Below are positions 1 through 12,700 of a DNA stretch of 64,000 nt, one piece after another. Positions within the stretch are counted from its first letter, which is position 1, and the number at the start of each line of letters is the position of its first letter. The stretch covers positions 25,518,001-25,582,000 of the forward strand of contig JAYKYS010000005.1 in the NCBI GenBank assembly GCA_036924285.1, written 5' to 3'. The position numbers and the translations under genes were made by a program. The notes beneath the pieces are model-generated. The model worked only from the letters and a program-made list of their open reading frames with translations. It had not been told where the DNA came from and ran no database searches. Origin of the DNA: Asterella californica (Eukaryota; Streptophyta; Marchantiopsida; Marchantiales; Aytoniaceae).

Positions 1-751
1 GTAGGAAGAAGAAGGAGGGGGAAGAGTGTTGACCGAGCACTGAAGGTAAAGATGCTGGAAGGGAGGGGAGTGAGTGCAAGGATTTGCTTTGGTGATGAAA
101 GTCAGGGTAAGGGGAGGCAGGTGGGGGGTTAGAATGTAAGAGCAGGAGGAGGAGGAGGTCCTGGAGGAGATATGATCGAGGATGCTTGCATGGTTGGCGG
201 TAGCAGACGTAGATGAGGAATGAATGCGTGGCGTGGCGTCGGTGCGAGGAGTGTTCCACATGCGAAAGGAATTTTGATGGTTTCACAAAGGCGGAGGAGA
301 TTTGTTAGAGGGGACTTCGAAGAGTAGTGGTGTTGTAGAGGTGGCTGAGGATTATGGAGGTCGAGGAATTGTAGCTGAGAGCAGAGGGAACGCTGGCAGG
401 CGTTTCGATAGCAACCGAGAAGCTCCCGCATGGCGCGGTGGACGAGAAGTCCGGAGGGACTCGGTGCTGGCTCTAGATTTCTCGTGCGGAGTCTCCAGGG
501 GCTCTTGGGATTGGTATGACTTCTCAGTCTGTTGTCGGTCAGTGCTGGCTTCAGGTTCTTCAGGATTATGTGACAGGGACAGGGCAGCCTAATTGCGAGG
601 TGGAAGTGGACGTCGTTCGGTTATGTGTTTGTGAGTGTTGTTAGTCTTAAGGTGGAGTAGCGGAAGTGGAGATTTTCCGGGGTAGAAAAGTTGGGGCGAA
701 TTGAGTGGAGATATGACAGTCGGATAGAGGATCCGAAGTGGTAGAGGAGCC
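1..751. other. 5' flank / possible 5' UTR of the SET-domain gene
   Basis: No protein-coding signal is recognised here. The first 450 bases of the + strand are rich in A and G, with GGA/GAA runs, which on the complement reads as a pyrimidine-rich tract of the kind often seen in plant promoters or 5' UTRs. The open frames in this stretch are short, use unusual residues and look fortuitous. I infer a promoter or leader for the gene whose proposed ATG is at 752, but I see no clear TATA box or transcription start. Confidence 0.3.
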
Positions 752-3700
752 ATGGATGAAATCTGGAATCTGAAGGGCTTGAACAGACATTCTTCTCAGC
801 CAAGCCCTCTGGCCGCCTCACTCAATCAGGTATAATTCTGAAGCAGCATCAACCAGCATTCTCTCGCCCTACATTTCTGCAAGAATCCCGTAGTAAGCAC
901 GAGCAAGGCTTGTGCTTGCTCTGGCACAGAGAAAGAGAGATGAAGGGGCAGGGGTTTGGATAACGGGCTTTGGAAGAGACCCCGGCTTGTGTTGCGCATA
1001 CTGACCCAATCAAGTCCTTGCTAGGAATCTGAGATGGATTTGTGACCTGGTGAAGGTTAACTTCATTTCTCCTGAACTAGGCGGCAGACGTCGATTTAAG
1101 TCTTTAGGAATTTGGTTCGATGTCCAGTACGTTGTGAGATCATTCGAAGAGAGCGATGTGTCTAAGGCAAATGCTACTTGTCACTGAGGGATCGCTGAAA
1201 ACATTTATCGTGGGACCCGCAAGATTTCAGTCGGAGACGTAAGTAGTTTAGTGGCCCCGATCAAGACGTGAATCAGCGCGTTATAAAAAAAAACCCCCTG
1301 CATCAATCACCGCAGGTTATTGCCCCGCGCCTTGCTTTCACTACCTCGACTAGGCAGTTTCTGAGGAGAGTAATTTGTCAGTTTTGGACCTGGATGAACT
1401 TCTGAGTGCCCCAGTCAGTTCAGAACTCTAATACCAGCTCCGTTACTACGTTTGCTATCTGCGTGGGACGTTTAGGTTTGTGGAGCGAGAAGTGCATCCT
1501 GTATTGCGGTGCAGAATCATTCCGCTTTACTAACTTTGTTCTCGGAAGTACTATTTAACGTGTTGTGTCAGGTGAGGTCGCACTAGACGTTGTCTGTGGG
1601 CGTCTCTAATTATGCTTGATGTCTGTCTGCAGTTTGAGATGAGCTCTGGGCCATTCGGTCATCCATATGTGTCGCAAGAGGTCTGCGTGATCGAGCGCAC
1701 TATTAGGCAAGAGCCCCTCGGTGCGAATGTACTCAATTTTGGACTGCAGCAAAATGCGAGTATCAAATCAGTTCGAGGAGATGTTAACAATTCCTTACTT
1801 GCTCTTATACCTGGGTCTCAGCAGCAACTTCGTTCAAGTTATCAACCAATCGCAAGTTCTCGGCCACCATATGCCTCCAGTCATACTCCACCTTTTCACG
1901 TGAGTTCAGTTTCAGCTCCTGGTCTGGGAAACTGGACTGGGCATCTTTCGGCATTATCCTCTGGAGGTCGTGGAAGTAACGGGGGTTCCGGGGCTGTCGT
2001 TGACAGCTCTTTAAACATGCTTGGCCGCGAAACGAACCTGCCTATGCTAGGGCGTGAGGTAAACATGTCGCAGTACTCCAGAATTAGCACTGGGCAAGAC
2101 TCTTTTGGTTCAGGTGTCCTGAGAGCGTCAGGGCTGGAGGTGGTGGAGCAAAACATCGTCAGTGACCATCCAACCGATGGAAGTGGGCAGGGTCCCTTTC
2201 CCCAGTGGATGTCCGAGGTTGTTAGACGAAACAGAGTCCCAAACACATCCATGTTGAGCACAGGGGATAGCTACATGAGGGCTTCCGATGCATCTCGTGA
2301 CATCGAGGGAAGCTATTCGAGGACTGCAGAGCCTTCTCTTGACGTTGGTGGACGTTACCCTAGGACTCTGGATGCATCTCGTGATCTCGGTGGAGTTTAC
2401 TCAAGAACCGGCGTGGAAAGTTCTCGTGATGTTGCTGGAAGCTACTCAAGGGACATGGACGCTTCTCGTGGTGCTGGGATGAACTTTCCAAAGAGTGTAG
2501 AACCGGCACGTGATGTAAGTACTGGCATGGGTAATATATCGTTTCCAGCATCGTCTTCAACAAGAGGAGCGCGAGTCTACTGTATGAACTACAACACCGG
2601 CCAAAGAGTGGGTGAGTTCAGATAATGGTTAACCTGGACGTCAGTCCTTTTCTCTCAGTTGCGCCGAAGACTATTGGGACTTTATGTCTTCTGGTTGTTC
2701 TTTCTTGGTTACTTACTCTGTGACGTTGATACCTCCCGTTGTGACGAAGCGACGGGGAATTTTGTTCAATATATCGCTTGAGACTTCCTCGCGTTTGCTG
2801 GCTCGATTATTCCCGAATGCCGCCTGTATGCTTCTCCAGAAGATGTACCTTGTGTTATGTTCGTCTTTTTCTAGATTTCCTGCCCTTCATGTTCTCTGCT
2901 TCTTAGACTTCTAGCTCCGTATTATAGTTATAGTTGTTTCCTCGCTCAGCTCGTTAGGCATCGCATTTGTACTTGTATTATTTCTTGCAGCCACCAAGGG
3001 GAACCATCTTGGTAATGAGCTCACCCTACACATTTCCGCTTGGCCCGACCTCGGTTATATATATACATTCGCTGATTTCTCAAACCAAGTTAGCATACAT
3101 GTTACCACTCTTCGTTACTCACTTTGTACTTGCATGGGTTCAAAACTATTTGGGGTTACCTAAGTGTGCGGGCGAAGTCACTTTTTTCTCAGAAAGCTGC
3201 TTTACCCGTGTATCAATATATACGCTTGAGACTTCCTGTGGGAAGTGTCGATTGTACTGTTTTGGCATGAAGTAATTTTATGGTTGGATTCATGTATGCC
3301 TTTACAGCTGAATAATGGACTTGGAATGTGTAAATTCTGTTGGAACAGTTTTCGGTTGGTGGAAAACACTGGCATGTTCCCTTGATGGAGTCATTCCTTT
3401 CCGGGGTAACGGCTGATCATGGCAGTCTTCGCGGAACGAGTTTCATCTGTTATCGTCTTGACCCGTTTATGTTCTTTAAAGTGATCAACATGCTTGCAAG
3501 TGCAGGAGGAGAGCTCTGTGTGTCTAACTCAGGTCGCCTGGGGGTGCTTTGTACCTGCCATAACTTACACATGTCTGTCGCCAAATTTTCTCAGGTAGAG
3601 ACTTTATGATCTCTCAATGTCTCGCCGCTGACTACCCCAGTACAGGTCGTGCAACTTTGGCTTGTTTTCTCGCAGTAAATGAGTATTGTGTTGGTCTTTC

Positions 3701-6700
3701 AGCATGTATTTCTGCTATCTTTTACTCCTGCCGAATGTACTGTACTGGTCAACATGTTCCTGACGAAAAGCCGCGCACTGTTCAGCATGCTGGCGTTTTC
3801 AATGCAAATCCTGGCAACGTTGTTGTGATGGAGGGCGGAGAGAGTCTCGTCCAGTGGAGGAAAAGCTTTTTTGCAAGATTTGGGGTGAGCCACGTCAACG
3901 CGATGTCCTTATGCTACGCTGTTTGGCGCGTACATGGGGCCCTTCTTACTCTTTCTCGAAATGTTGTCATATGTAGATTAAAGCATGAAAGAGTACGGTG
4001 GTTGTGTGGAACCAAGCCTTTGTGAAAAAACTGTATGTCTTTCCGTTGAGCTGCATTTACAGCTTCCACTAGCGTGGGTAGTTTAAAGATTTGTTGGGTT
4101 GTGTTTTTCTCCCATGTGCCCACATTTGTTCACCTCACCTCCAGAGCTGCACTACACACGCTCTAAATAACATTTCATGCGTTTCAGGTGATGAAAGCTC
4201 CTGAAGACAACATGGATTGGGATTGGAATGAGGTGGAAGGAAACGACTCGGGGGCATCAAAGTATAAAGGAGTTGTTACGCAGAGCTGGCAGAAGGAGGT
4301 TGATGTGTCTTATGGAGATCACGTGCTGAAAAGTAGACTCACACAAGTGTGGGATACTTCTTTATCTCCTGGCTCTTCCGGGAATATTTCCTCGGGTCAA
4401 AATTTATCTAGCATGGCTTTACCACACAACTCAGGTCAAGGTACTCTTCAGAATTCGAGAGAAGCCTTGCTGAAGAGTTTGGGAAGGACTTTTAGAAGTA
4501 ATCCGGTGGAGTTCGGATCAGATCAATCGACTGTCGGAACAGCGCATGACAGTGCGGGAAGAAGTCCAGCATCAGCTAGAGTACAGTCTTTCCGTAATTC
4601 GTCACAGTTGGGAATTAGTCCGTCAGGGGAGTTTTTCAATTTCATCAGTCATGGAACTCAACAATACGTTTCTGCAGTGGAGCGGCAGGTTGCCGTGGAG
4701 AGGCAAGTAGCGGTGGAGCGACAGGTTGCTGTGAATGGTAGGAGCCTGCTGAAAGGGATGGATATGTCGTGGCACGATGGAAGGGACCCACTGCAGCAAG
4801 AGAAGGAAAGTTCGATGTCGAGTTTTGAGCTGAGGCTGGGTCAACCCTCGCAGCAAGCGCAACCCTCTGGAGCATCATACACGTCTTCTTTGGGGCCTCA
4901 TGTGCAGGGTTCTCCAATGAGTCGTCAACTATTTGAGAATTTAGTGCAAAAAGGTACCTTGAGCTGTCTCTGGTCATTATTGGAGACGGGTCAGAGCTTC
5001 TTGGCGTTGGTTGCATTCCCCTTTTATAACCTACTTCGTTCGTTACGTTCACTTTTTTCTTAAAAGACGATGTGGTCTCTCTTATCGACTCTTCTGTCGT
5101 AGGGTCAGTGTAAAATATAGGTGACGTAATGCAGCAGTCTGATTCCCGCTCCAACCAAGTTAGACATTAGACATTGTCAAGTTTTGTGACCTTTCTATAT
5201 TGCTCAGTGATGGAAGGTCAAAGACAACAGGACATGCAGAACAATAGTACCAATGCGGGTGGATTGGGATCGTTTCCTGGTCAGATGAACCACCATCATC
5301 AAGACTTTGGGAGAGCAGACTTTGTCGACTCCACTCGTCTGCAGACAGCCAGAGTTGAACCTAACAGAGGTGCGTTAAGAGGTAGTCTGTTATTTCCTTG
5401 AGTCCGGTTGTCGGCTTTCACCTGTACCGACTCAGCTCGACAATATGTCATTCTTGAAAGGAGAGACCTATGCAGTGTGGAGACTAGTATGTTCTATTGC
5501 TCATTGACTCTGCTCGTTCGCGAAGCTGTTCGGTTCAATATTCTTGCTAACGGAGTCCACCAAAGCGGAGATGGGCGGTTATGAGTTTCGAAGTTAGTCA
5601 TGGTTTCAGTCGGCACCTTACCATAATATTACGTTAAGAACATGTGCGTTATTCTCCTACTACTGCTACTTACGGATGTGGTAACGGTTTGTTCGTTTCT
5701 GCTCTCTTCCATGGGTAAGCTTTACGTGTAGTTCCTCTCGTAGGCCGTATTCGCTCTATGCGTTAAGCGAGAATGTCGCCTCTCATTGGACTGGTCTAAT
5801 AAGCATCAAACTTGTCAGCTGTTGACTGATATATGCTCGGATCACATTCCACAGCATGCTTGAAGACATTTCTTTGATTCTTTCTTACCTGGTTTCTGAT
5901 ACTGCGCATCGCAATGTTAGTTTTATGAGCGTGCTTATAGTAACAAGAACCGAGAGGGCTATAAAAGCGGTCTTCCCGTCCGTTTTCACAAGACAGGGTC
6001 TAGCTGCACTAACAAGCAATTTCGAGTCCCACATGTGTGGAGTGTCCTAAGCAATCGTTAACGGAGCAACTCCTGGTCATCAGTGCTAAGCCCTTCGGGC
6101 TCGCAGGGTTAACCGACGCCTTTCGGTTTTAGTCAGCGCCGTAATAACTGAAGTATGTGTTCCATAGGAAGTCTTCCATACAGATGTACTGAAGAGCACC
6201 ATCGTAACTGGCAGGTCTGGAAGGAAATGGGACCTTATTGTTTGATCACCCTCCTCTCAAGAAAATGGAGGATGTTTCCTACCACAGGTTTTCCGAAGAA
6301 CTGAGAGAGCGAGAGAGAATACTCAGTCGAGATGCTGCCCCTCTTACAACTGAGGGACTCAACAGGTGGCCTAGTTGCGGCACTGGGATAAGCAACTTGA
6401 AGTCTGGAGAGCGGCCCCTCTCCAACACTGATCACACGTCTAAACCTTGGGAAAACGATGTTCAAAGGCAGGGTATTGTTCCGAACATTGACAATCGATC
6501 AACCTCTCAGGCCCGACCCGATTTGGATACTTTTCTGAGGCAGGAGTGGATGTCTAAAAGTAGAAATTCGCGGTTGGAAGCGAATGACGGGCCCACTGAG
6601 ATCGAGGGTTCACGAGATGTCAAATCCTGCGGTGCTCAAACTCGGACGCAGAGTCACGGCGATTGTCCACCATTCAGCAAAGGTAAAATTTACCCAAAAC

Positions 6701-9700
6701 TCTACTAAAATACTGCTTTTTGGTATACATTTACGCACGTATCTTTAGTCATCGCTTTCTATCAAGGAATCTCATGCGCAGTCGGATATCACTAACACAC
6801 GCCGAGATTTTGTACCTGTTCCGTTTCGTCACTTCAACATATGATGCTTTTACAGTCACCGGGAATGAGGTTACGTTGCCGTCTCGTCCGGATCTGATGT
6901 AGTTGTACGAGGGTTGTTGACTTTCACAGTCGTAGAGATCTCCTAACCTGGATATTCTTTATGTGTGTAGAAATCTGTGCTGACGACACAGAGCAGTTGC
7001 CATTTGGGAATATGGAAGGTACAAGGGAAGGATCAAGATGTTCATGCTGCAACCGTGACAAGTCAACATGTTCCAGATCCAAAGGAAAAGTGATGCCTAA
7101 GTACGTTTACCTCTGCTGAATGATGGCTTTTTGTAGCTTCTGTACGTGAAGTATCTCCGAAGGTGCTGTCGACTTCTTGGTACCTTGATTCGAGGTCAAT
7201 TATCTGAACTCATGTTGTCATTTCTACTTGCACAGGGCTCTGGAACAGGTGGATCCTTGCCCGAAGGAAGGCGATGATGAGACGCAGCTTGCTGTCTATA
7301 GACAGAGAAGCCATGAGGCTGCGAGGCATGATTGTGGCTCCCCAAAGGTGCGACGACTCCGCTCGTTTGAAGCTCTTACATCCCATGGCTGTTCGTGTGG
7401 TGGAAGCAGCATAGATGAAAATCCGAATCAGACCTCCAAGATCGCTGTCTTGGATGGAAATTCACCTGCTCTGGGTTCTGTTGGAGAAAATGAGACATGC
7501 GTTGAGAAAAGCTTTTCTCCTCCAGAGAAAGCGGGAACAAAAGCAGAGTTGAGGGAGTCCACCGAGGGATTTCAGTGGAAAGACATGAGTAATATTTTTG
7601 TGTCTAGTAACGATAACATCGTGGACGCTGCGGCTGATGATTTGTTGCCCCCTAGGGCTCGCTTAGAGGAAGACTTGCTTGCGGACACAGCGGCCAAAGG
7701 TAGTTCTGCTGCAGCGGTTTTAGGGTCTGGAGCGTCTCCAGAGCAGCAACCGGTTTCAGATGTCTGTTCTAAAAGTTGTGAGAATGCAATGAGCGTGTTC
7801 TCGGAGGGTGTTGGTGGTGAAGAAGAATCACATGTGCAGTCTGCTCACAAACACCCTGGCAGTGACGTAGTGGATGAGGGTTCTGGGATAGGCAAGTCTT
7901 GCTCTTCAGACGGGGTTGAGATGGGGTTGGCACCAAAGTTGACTTCTTCTAAACTTCTTGAGATGCAGAAGCATGAGTCTCCTTCTTCTCAAGGGGGTCC
8001 TTCGAGCAACGCTGATCATGGTCCTGCATCAGAAGTTGGATCTAAGGCAAGAGGTGGACAGCCTATGAAAGAACAGTCAACGACGCGCTCAGATGATTAC
8101 GTGCATGTTGAGTCAGGAAAAGTTGAAAAGAGAAGAAGACAAACATTGAAACGCAAGCGGGTGCAGCTACTGAATGCGGTCGATATTGAGAGGCAGGACA
8201 CTTCAGGCGTTGCGCAACATGAAGAACTTGAATCATCACCAAAACCTGTGCAAGGCGCAGAGAATTCTAAGCGCTTGGCGAACAGAAACGGAGTGGTTGA
8301 GCCTTTAGCCACTTCTAACGCAAAATTCTCTACAAAAGGAAGGAAACTTGTAGTCACCCAAGGCAACAGCCCACTTGTGTTGACAGAGTCAGGGAAGGAA
8401 GCCAATGGTGAGATCAGCTTGGAAGCTGTGACTTATGATGAGAAGTACAAAGAGAAAAAGGGTGAGACCACCCTTATCATGCGTGTGCCTCAGGGTTTAA
8501 CTCACAGAAAAGCTAAACGCAGCGGACGAAGTAAGTTCGACAAGAAAAGTCTTGCTGGTCCGATGATGGATTTGAGAATTATCAGTAAGGAAAGTCCAGA
8601 AGTGGTTACTGTTGAGGCTTCTACCTTGGATAATTCAAGTTTCAGAGGCTCAGGAGTCACAGGAAGCTTTGCACCTGAGTCTGCAGCGGGGTCCACCGTA
8701 TCTCATGTGGAAAAATTGCCGACACCTAATGTCCGGCCCATTAGACTTGGGCGTGTCCTCCTCGGGTGTCCTAGCCCGCGAAGTGCCACTCGTACTGCAT
8801 CGTTAAACGATATCATGAGAATGCCTGAGGTTCAAACTAAGAACAGGAGACTTTGGACAGTAGCAGCTTTACTAGATGGTTTGCAAGAATCAAATGTGGA
8901 GGATGGATCGAATCGGGTGGATGACCACAGAGCTTCTAAGGAGACCGAGGAAGGTGACCCCAGGGCCCCTAGGGACGGTCACAGAGCTTCTTCTAAGGAT
9001 AGGCAAAAATTTCTACCACTGAAGAATCGACAGAAGGCCTCCTCTTCCAGAGAGGAAGTTGCCATTATGAATCTGAAGGAGGGTCCTAAGACTTTGAAGT
9101 CAAAGCATGTCTTGGGAGTAACGGCTGGTACCATGGATAGGTTGAAAGTAAACAGTCTCGAGGACTTATTACCGAATGATAGCTCGAGGAATACGGTCCT
9201 TAAAGAAGCTCATAAGTTCATTCCTCCTCAGGAGAGAAAATTTGGTACCGCCACGCCTCCACCACGTTCGACCGGCGTGAAAGGATCAGCGCCGAAGAAG
9301 TCACTGAAAGCAGTTCCTGTCCATACCCTAGCTCCATTATCAGCTTCCAAGGTGATCTCGAATCTGCCGTTGCCCAGATGTGCTGCAAATGCCGAGGGCA
9401 TTCGGAGTAGTTTGAAGGTTCCAGCTTCAAACGCCGTGTCGCCACCTAATTCTAGAGACGCCTCCAAAGAAACAGCTGCAGAGGAAGCTGACACAGGATT
9501 ATCAGACGATGAGAGGATAACTTCTCCGTCTATTGACAGGTCCAAAGGTTTTCTCAAAGCCAGAGCCGAAGGTAAAGCACTTAGGAAAGCAGAGTCTGCG
9601 AGCCCTGCAATATTAATGGAACCCAATAATCGGATTAAGGAGGTTTCTTTTCCTGTTAAGTCCTTGAAGGAATCGGTAAAGGTCCTAAAATCGAGCAAGC

Positions 9701-12700
9701 CAGAAGGTCCTAAAATTCGTAGTTTGTACGAGCTGACTGCCGAGAAAAAGCTGCCTGGATCAGGTGGTGGAGTTTTTGAGTTTCATGACGAGGTTATGGA
9801 TGGATCTGGAGTTTTCAAGCAGGAATCAAGTGGGCGAATATCCATGCAAACAGAGGCTGCTTTTTCTGTGCCCGTCCATGTGAGCGAGAGTAAGTCTATG
9901 ATTACTCGTGGTGAGAGATCCCCAAGGACAAAGTTTGCAAATAAGAGAAGTATTTTTATGCAGAACAAAGCAGATGGCCGTTTGGGCGGAAGCAGATTGT
10001 CAGGAGAAGTTGAAATTGTGATTGGTGAGAGCGTCTTAGAGACCACCGAAGGAAAGAATCCAGTTCAAAAGCAGACAGAAATATCCACTAGTGCAAAGTC
10101 ACGACCTCTGATTACCAGGTTAAAAATTCCAAGAAAGCCACTCCACTTTATCGAACACAGTGATGTTATCTATACAAGACCTGAGCCCACGACTAGCCTG
10201 GCTGAGGTGGAAGAAGCGGAGGAGCTTCTCAATACAGAAATCGCCGGGAAACCTATTGGGTCATCACGAAAGAGAATAGCTGAACGGTCTGAAGCCTTGA
10301 GAAGCAATTTAAGAATCAAGAAGCGGAAGTGTTTTCAGGATCTCAGGACAGTTGGGTGCGGCTCTGGGGTGCTGAAAATCAGGGCTCCTGTATATGTGTC
10401 ATCAGCGATAACAACGGCGGTGGCACCCTCAACCAGGTAATGGGTTTGGCAGCTTTCAGATGAGCGTTTCTCCCACTTTCTGTTTCAAACCTTTTACTCG
10501 TATGTTTTAAACCATCTTGCTTGAGGGTGAAACTGATTGCAGCATTTATGTTGGATGCCTGAACTTTCAACCTTATAGTCTGCTACATCACACACTCAGC
10601 AAGCGATGTGTCTTAGCGCTTTGAGAACAAAGATAGTTATAACGACGAACTTCGCATTGAGGACTATGTGATACGTTTCAGTCATGTAGTGGAATCAAAT
10701 GAAGAGGAGGAAACTATGGAGTGTCAAGCGGCTGACGATGACTCCAAGAATCCTGGAAAGAAGAAAAAATGCAGAAGGCTTAGACGTTATGATAGTCGGG
10801 TTGGCAGCGAAGCGGGCAAGTGTCAGGTGTGCGGGAGCTCTACGTCGGAATTCATCAACAAGCTCGTGTCTTGTGGTCGTTGTCCTGTGAAGGTAGAGTA
10901 CATAAAAATGGCTGACTTACGTTAATTATTTTGCTGTAGGAAGCAAAAGTTTGCAGCTTGCGCGTGTGAGTTATTTTTGCTGAGGCATCGATCATCTCGA
11001 CTATCAATATTAGTTCCTGCGACCATAACACGTCATGACCTTTTCGTGATGGACAGGTGCATCAGGGCTGTTATGGTGTCAAGAAGATACCAAGTGGGTC
11101 GTGGGTTTGCCGGACATGCAAGGCTGCACCGACCGATCCGGTAATGACTCCAGTACTTCTACATTAGTTAACTTCCTTTGTTGTTATGAATCATTTAGTG
11201 ACGAACATTGTTCTTGACTATGGTCCTTGATTGCAGATTTGTGTACTTTGTGGATATGGAAGCGGAGCCATGACACGAGCACAGAAAGCGAAAGGTTTTA
11301 TGAAGGCTCTAGTGAAGGCGTGGCGAGAAACATCGAACGTACCCACAGATCGGACCGAAACGTGCTCTGGCGCATCAAGTAAGAATAGTAGGAACGGTGA
11401 TAGCTTTGGCGCGAAGCAACAGATAATCTTTGAGAAGTATCAAACTGCGGAAAGAAGCTATTCTAAAGCAAGTTTTGAGGGTGAAAGGGACATGAGGGAG
11501 AGTCCTGAGCTCAAGTCCATGGTGCCCAGTCACCACGGCAGAGATGACCAGCGACGTAATACTTCGGACAGTGGTTGGATAGACCGCAACACTGTCTCAT
11601 CCGGTTTGGTTGATCCAAACATCACGCAGTGGGTGCATATGGTATGTGCTTTATGGATGCCTGGAACGAGGTGCCTTAACATCGGAACCATGGGTGTTTT
11701 TGATGTGTCTGGAGTCACTCAAACGAGGAGAAAAGCGGTACGCTTTTTGGAATTGAATTCTGTGAAGATACGGTGCTTTGTGTTCTAACTGCTTCTCGTA
11801 TACGTACCGAGTCTACAAAGAGAGTTGTTCCTCAAGTCTTGCATTTTCTCGTAAGTTCGTGATTCAAGCAGTGCTCTTGAAGATTCTGGAAGATCACTCT
11901 CGACACGTTCAGGGTGAAATCAGATAGTTAACTTGTTCACCCTCTCTGGTTGCTACAGATATGTTCCATGTGCAAGCGGAAGGGGGGCTCTTGTATAAAG
12001 TGTCGAGTTGACAAGTGTAACACGTACTTCCATCCTTGGTGTGCCCATGAAAAGGTAGTGTACGGCGATGTAAGCTTCCCCTTGGAGATGTTTCTTTGCT
12101 CGCTTTCTAGATATAAGCATAGAACGTCAACTTTGGGCAACTTTCTGGCTGAAGCAAACTGTTCAATCCGAGAACATCAGCTCGAGCAAAGTCAGCGTGA
12201 GGGTAGCGGCCCCGAGTGATGCTTGGGACTGGTGGTTGTTGACAGACACACCTGACTTCTGTTTTCAGCTTCAGATTCATAACCAGTTTTCTATATCTCT
12301 TCTCTCTACAGGCTTTGCTACAAAGTGAGATTGTTGGTGATGGAAGTGATCAAGTAGGATTCTTTGGAAAATGTTTGGTTCATGGAAATGGCGAACCTGT
12401 GAAGATCCCTCCTAAAGCTACCGTAGTCCCGAGGGAACCTGAAGTTCCCTTACCATCTGATCAGAAGGACAGCAAATCTGCCCGCACCGAGGCAAGTCTT
12501 TGTACTTGACTTATCTCTTGAGGAACCCCACGACAGGTCGAAAAATATGCTAGCTTACACTATCGTTCGCACCTCGTGTTGAACTTCTGCAGGGGTACAG
12601 GGGAAAATTAACGCCGGAAGAAAGAGCTTTATGTAGGAGACAAGCTCATGGACCAACTATGGTTCCGCAGGAGCAATTCAATGCCTGGTTGGCTATTGTT

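Noticed and set aside
129..592. Open frames on both strands in the first 600 bases
   Set aside because: Composition follows the purine/pyrimidine bias of the leader; no family signature, and the coding start of the downstream gene fits better at 752.
2612..4187. Several + strand open frames (2684-2914, 2967-3275, 3340-3609, 3606-4025)
   Set aside because: They lie in the long second intron of the SET gene, have no family signature, and no exon between 2514 and 4188 is needed to keep phase.
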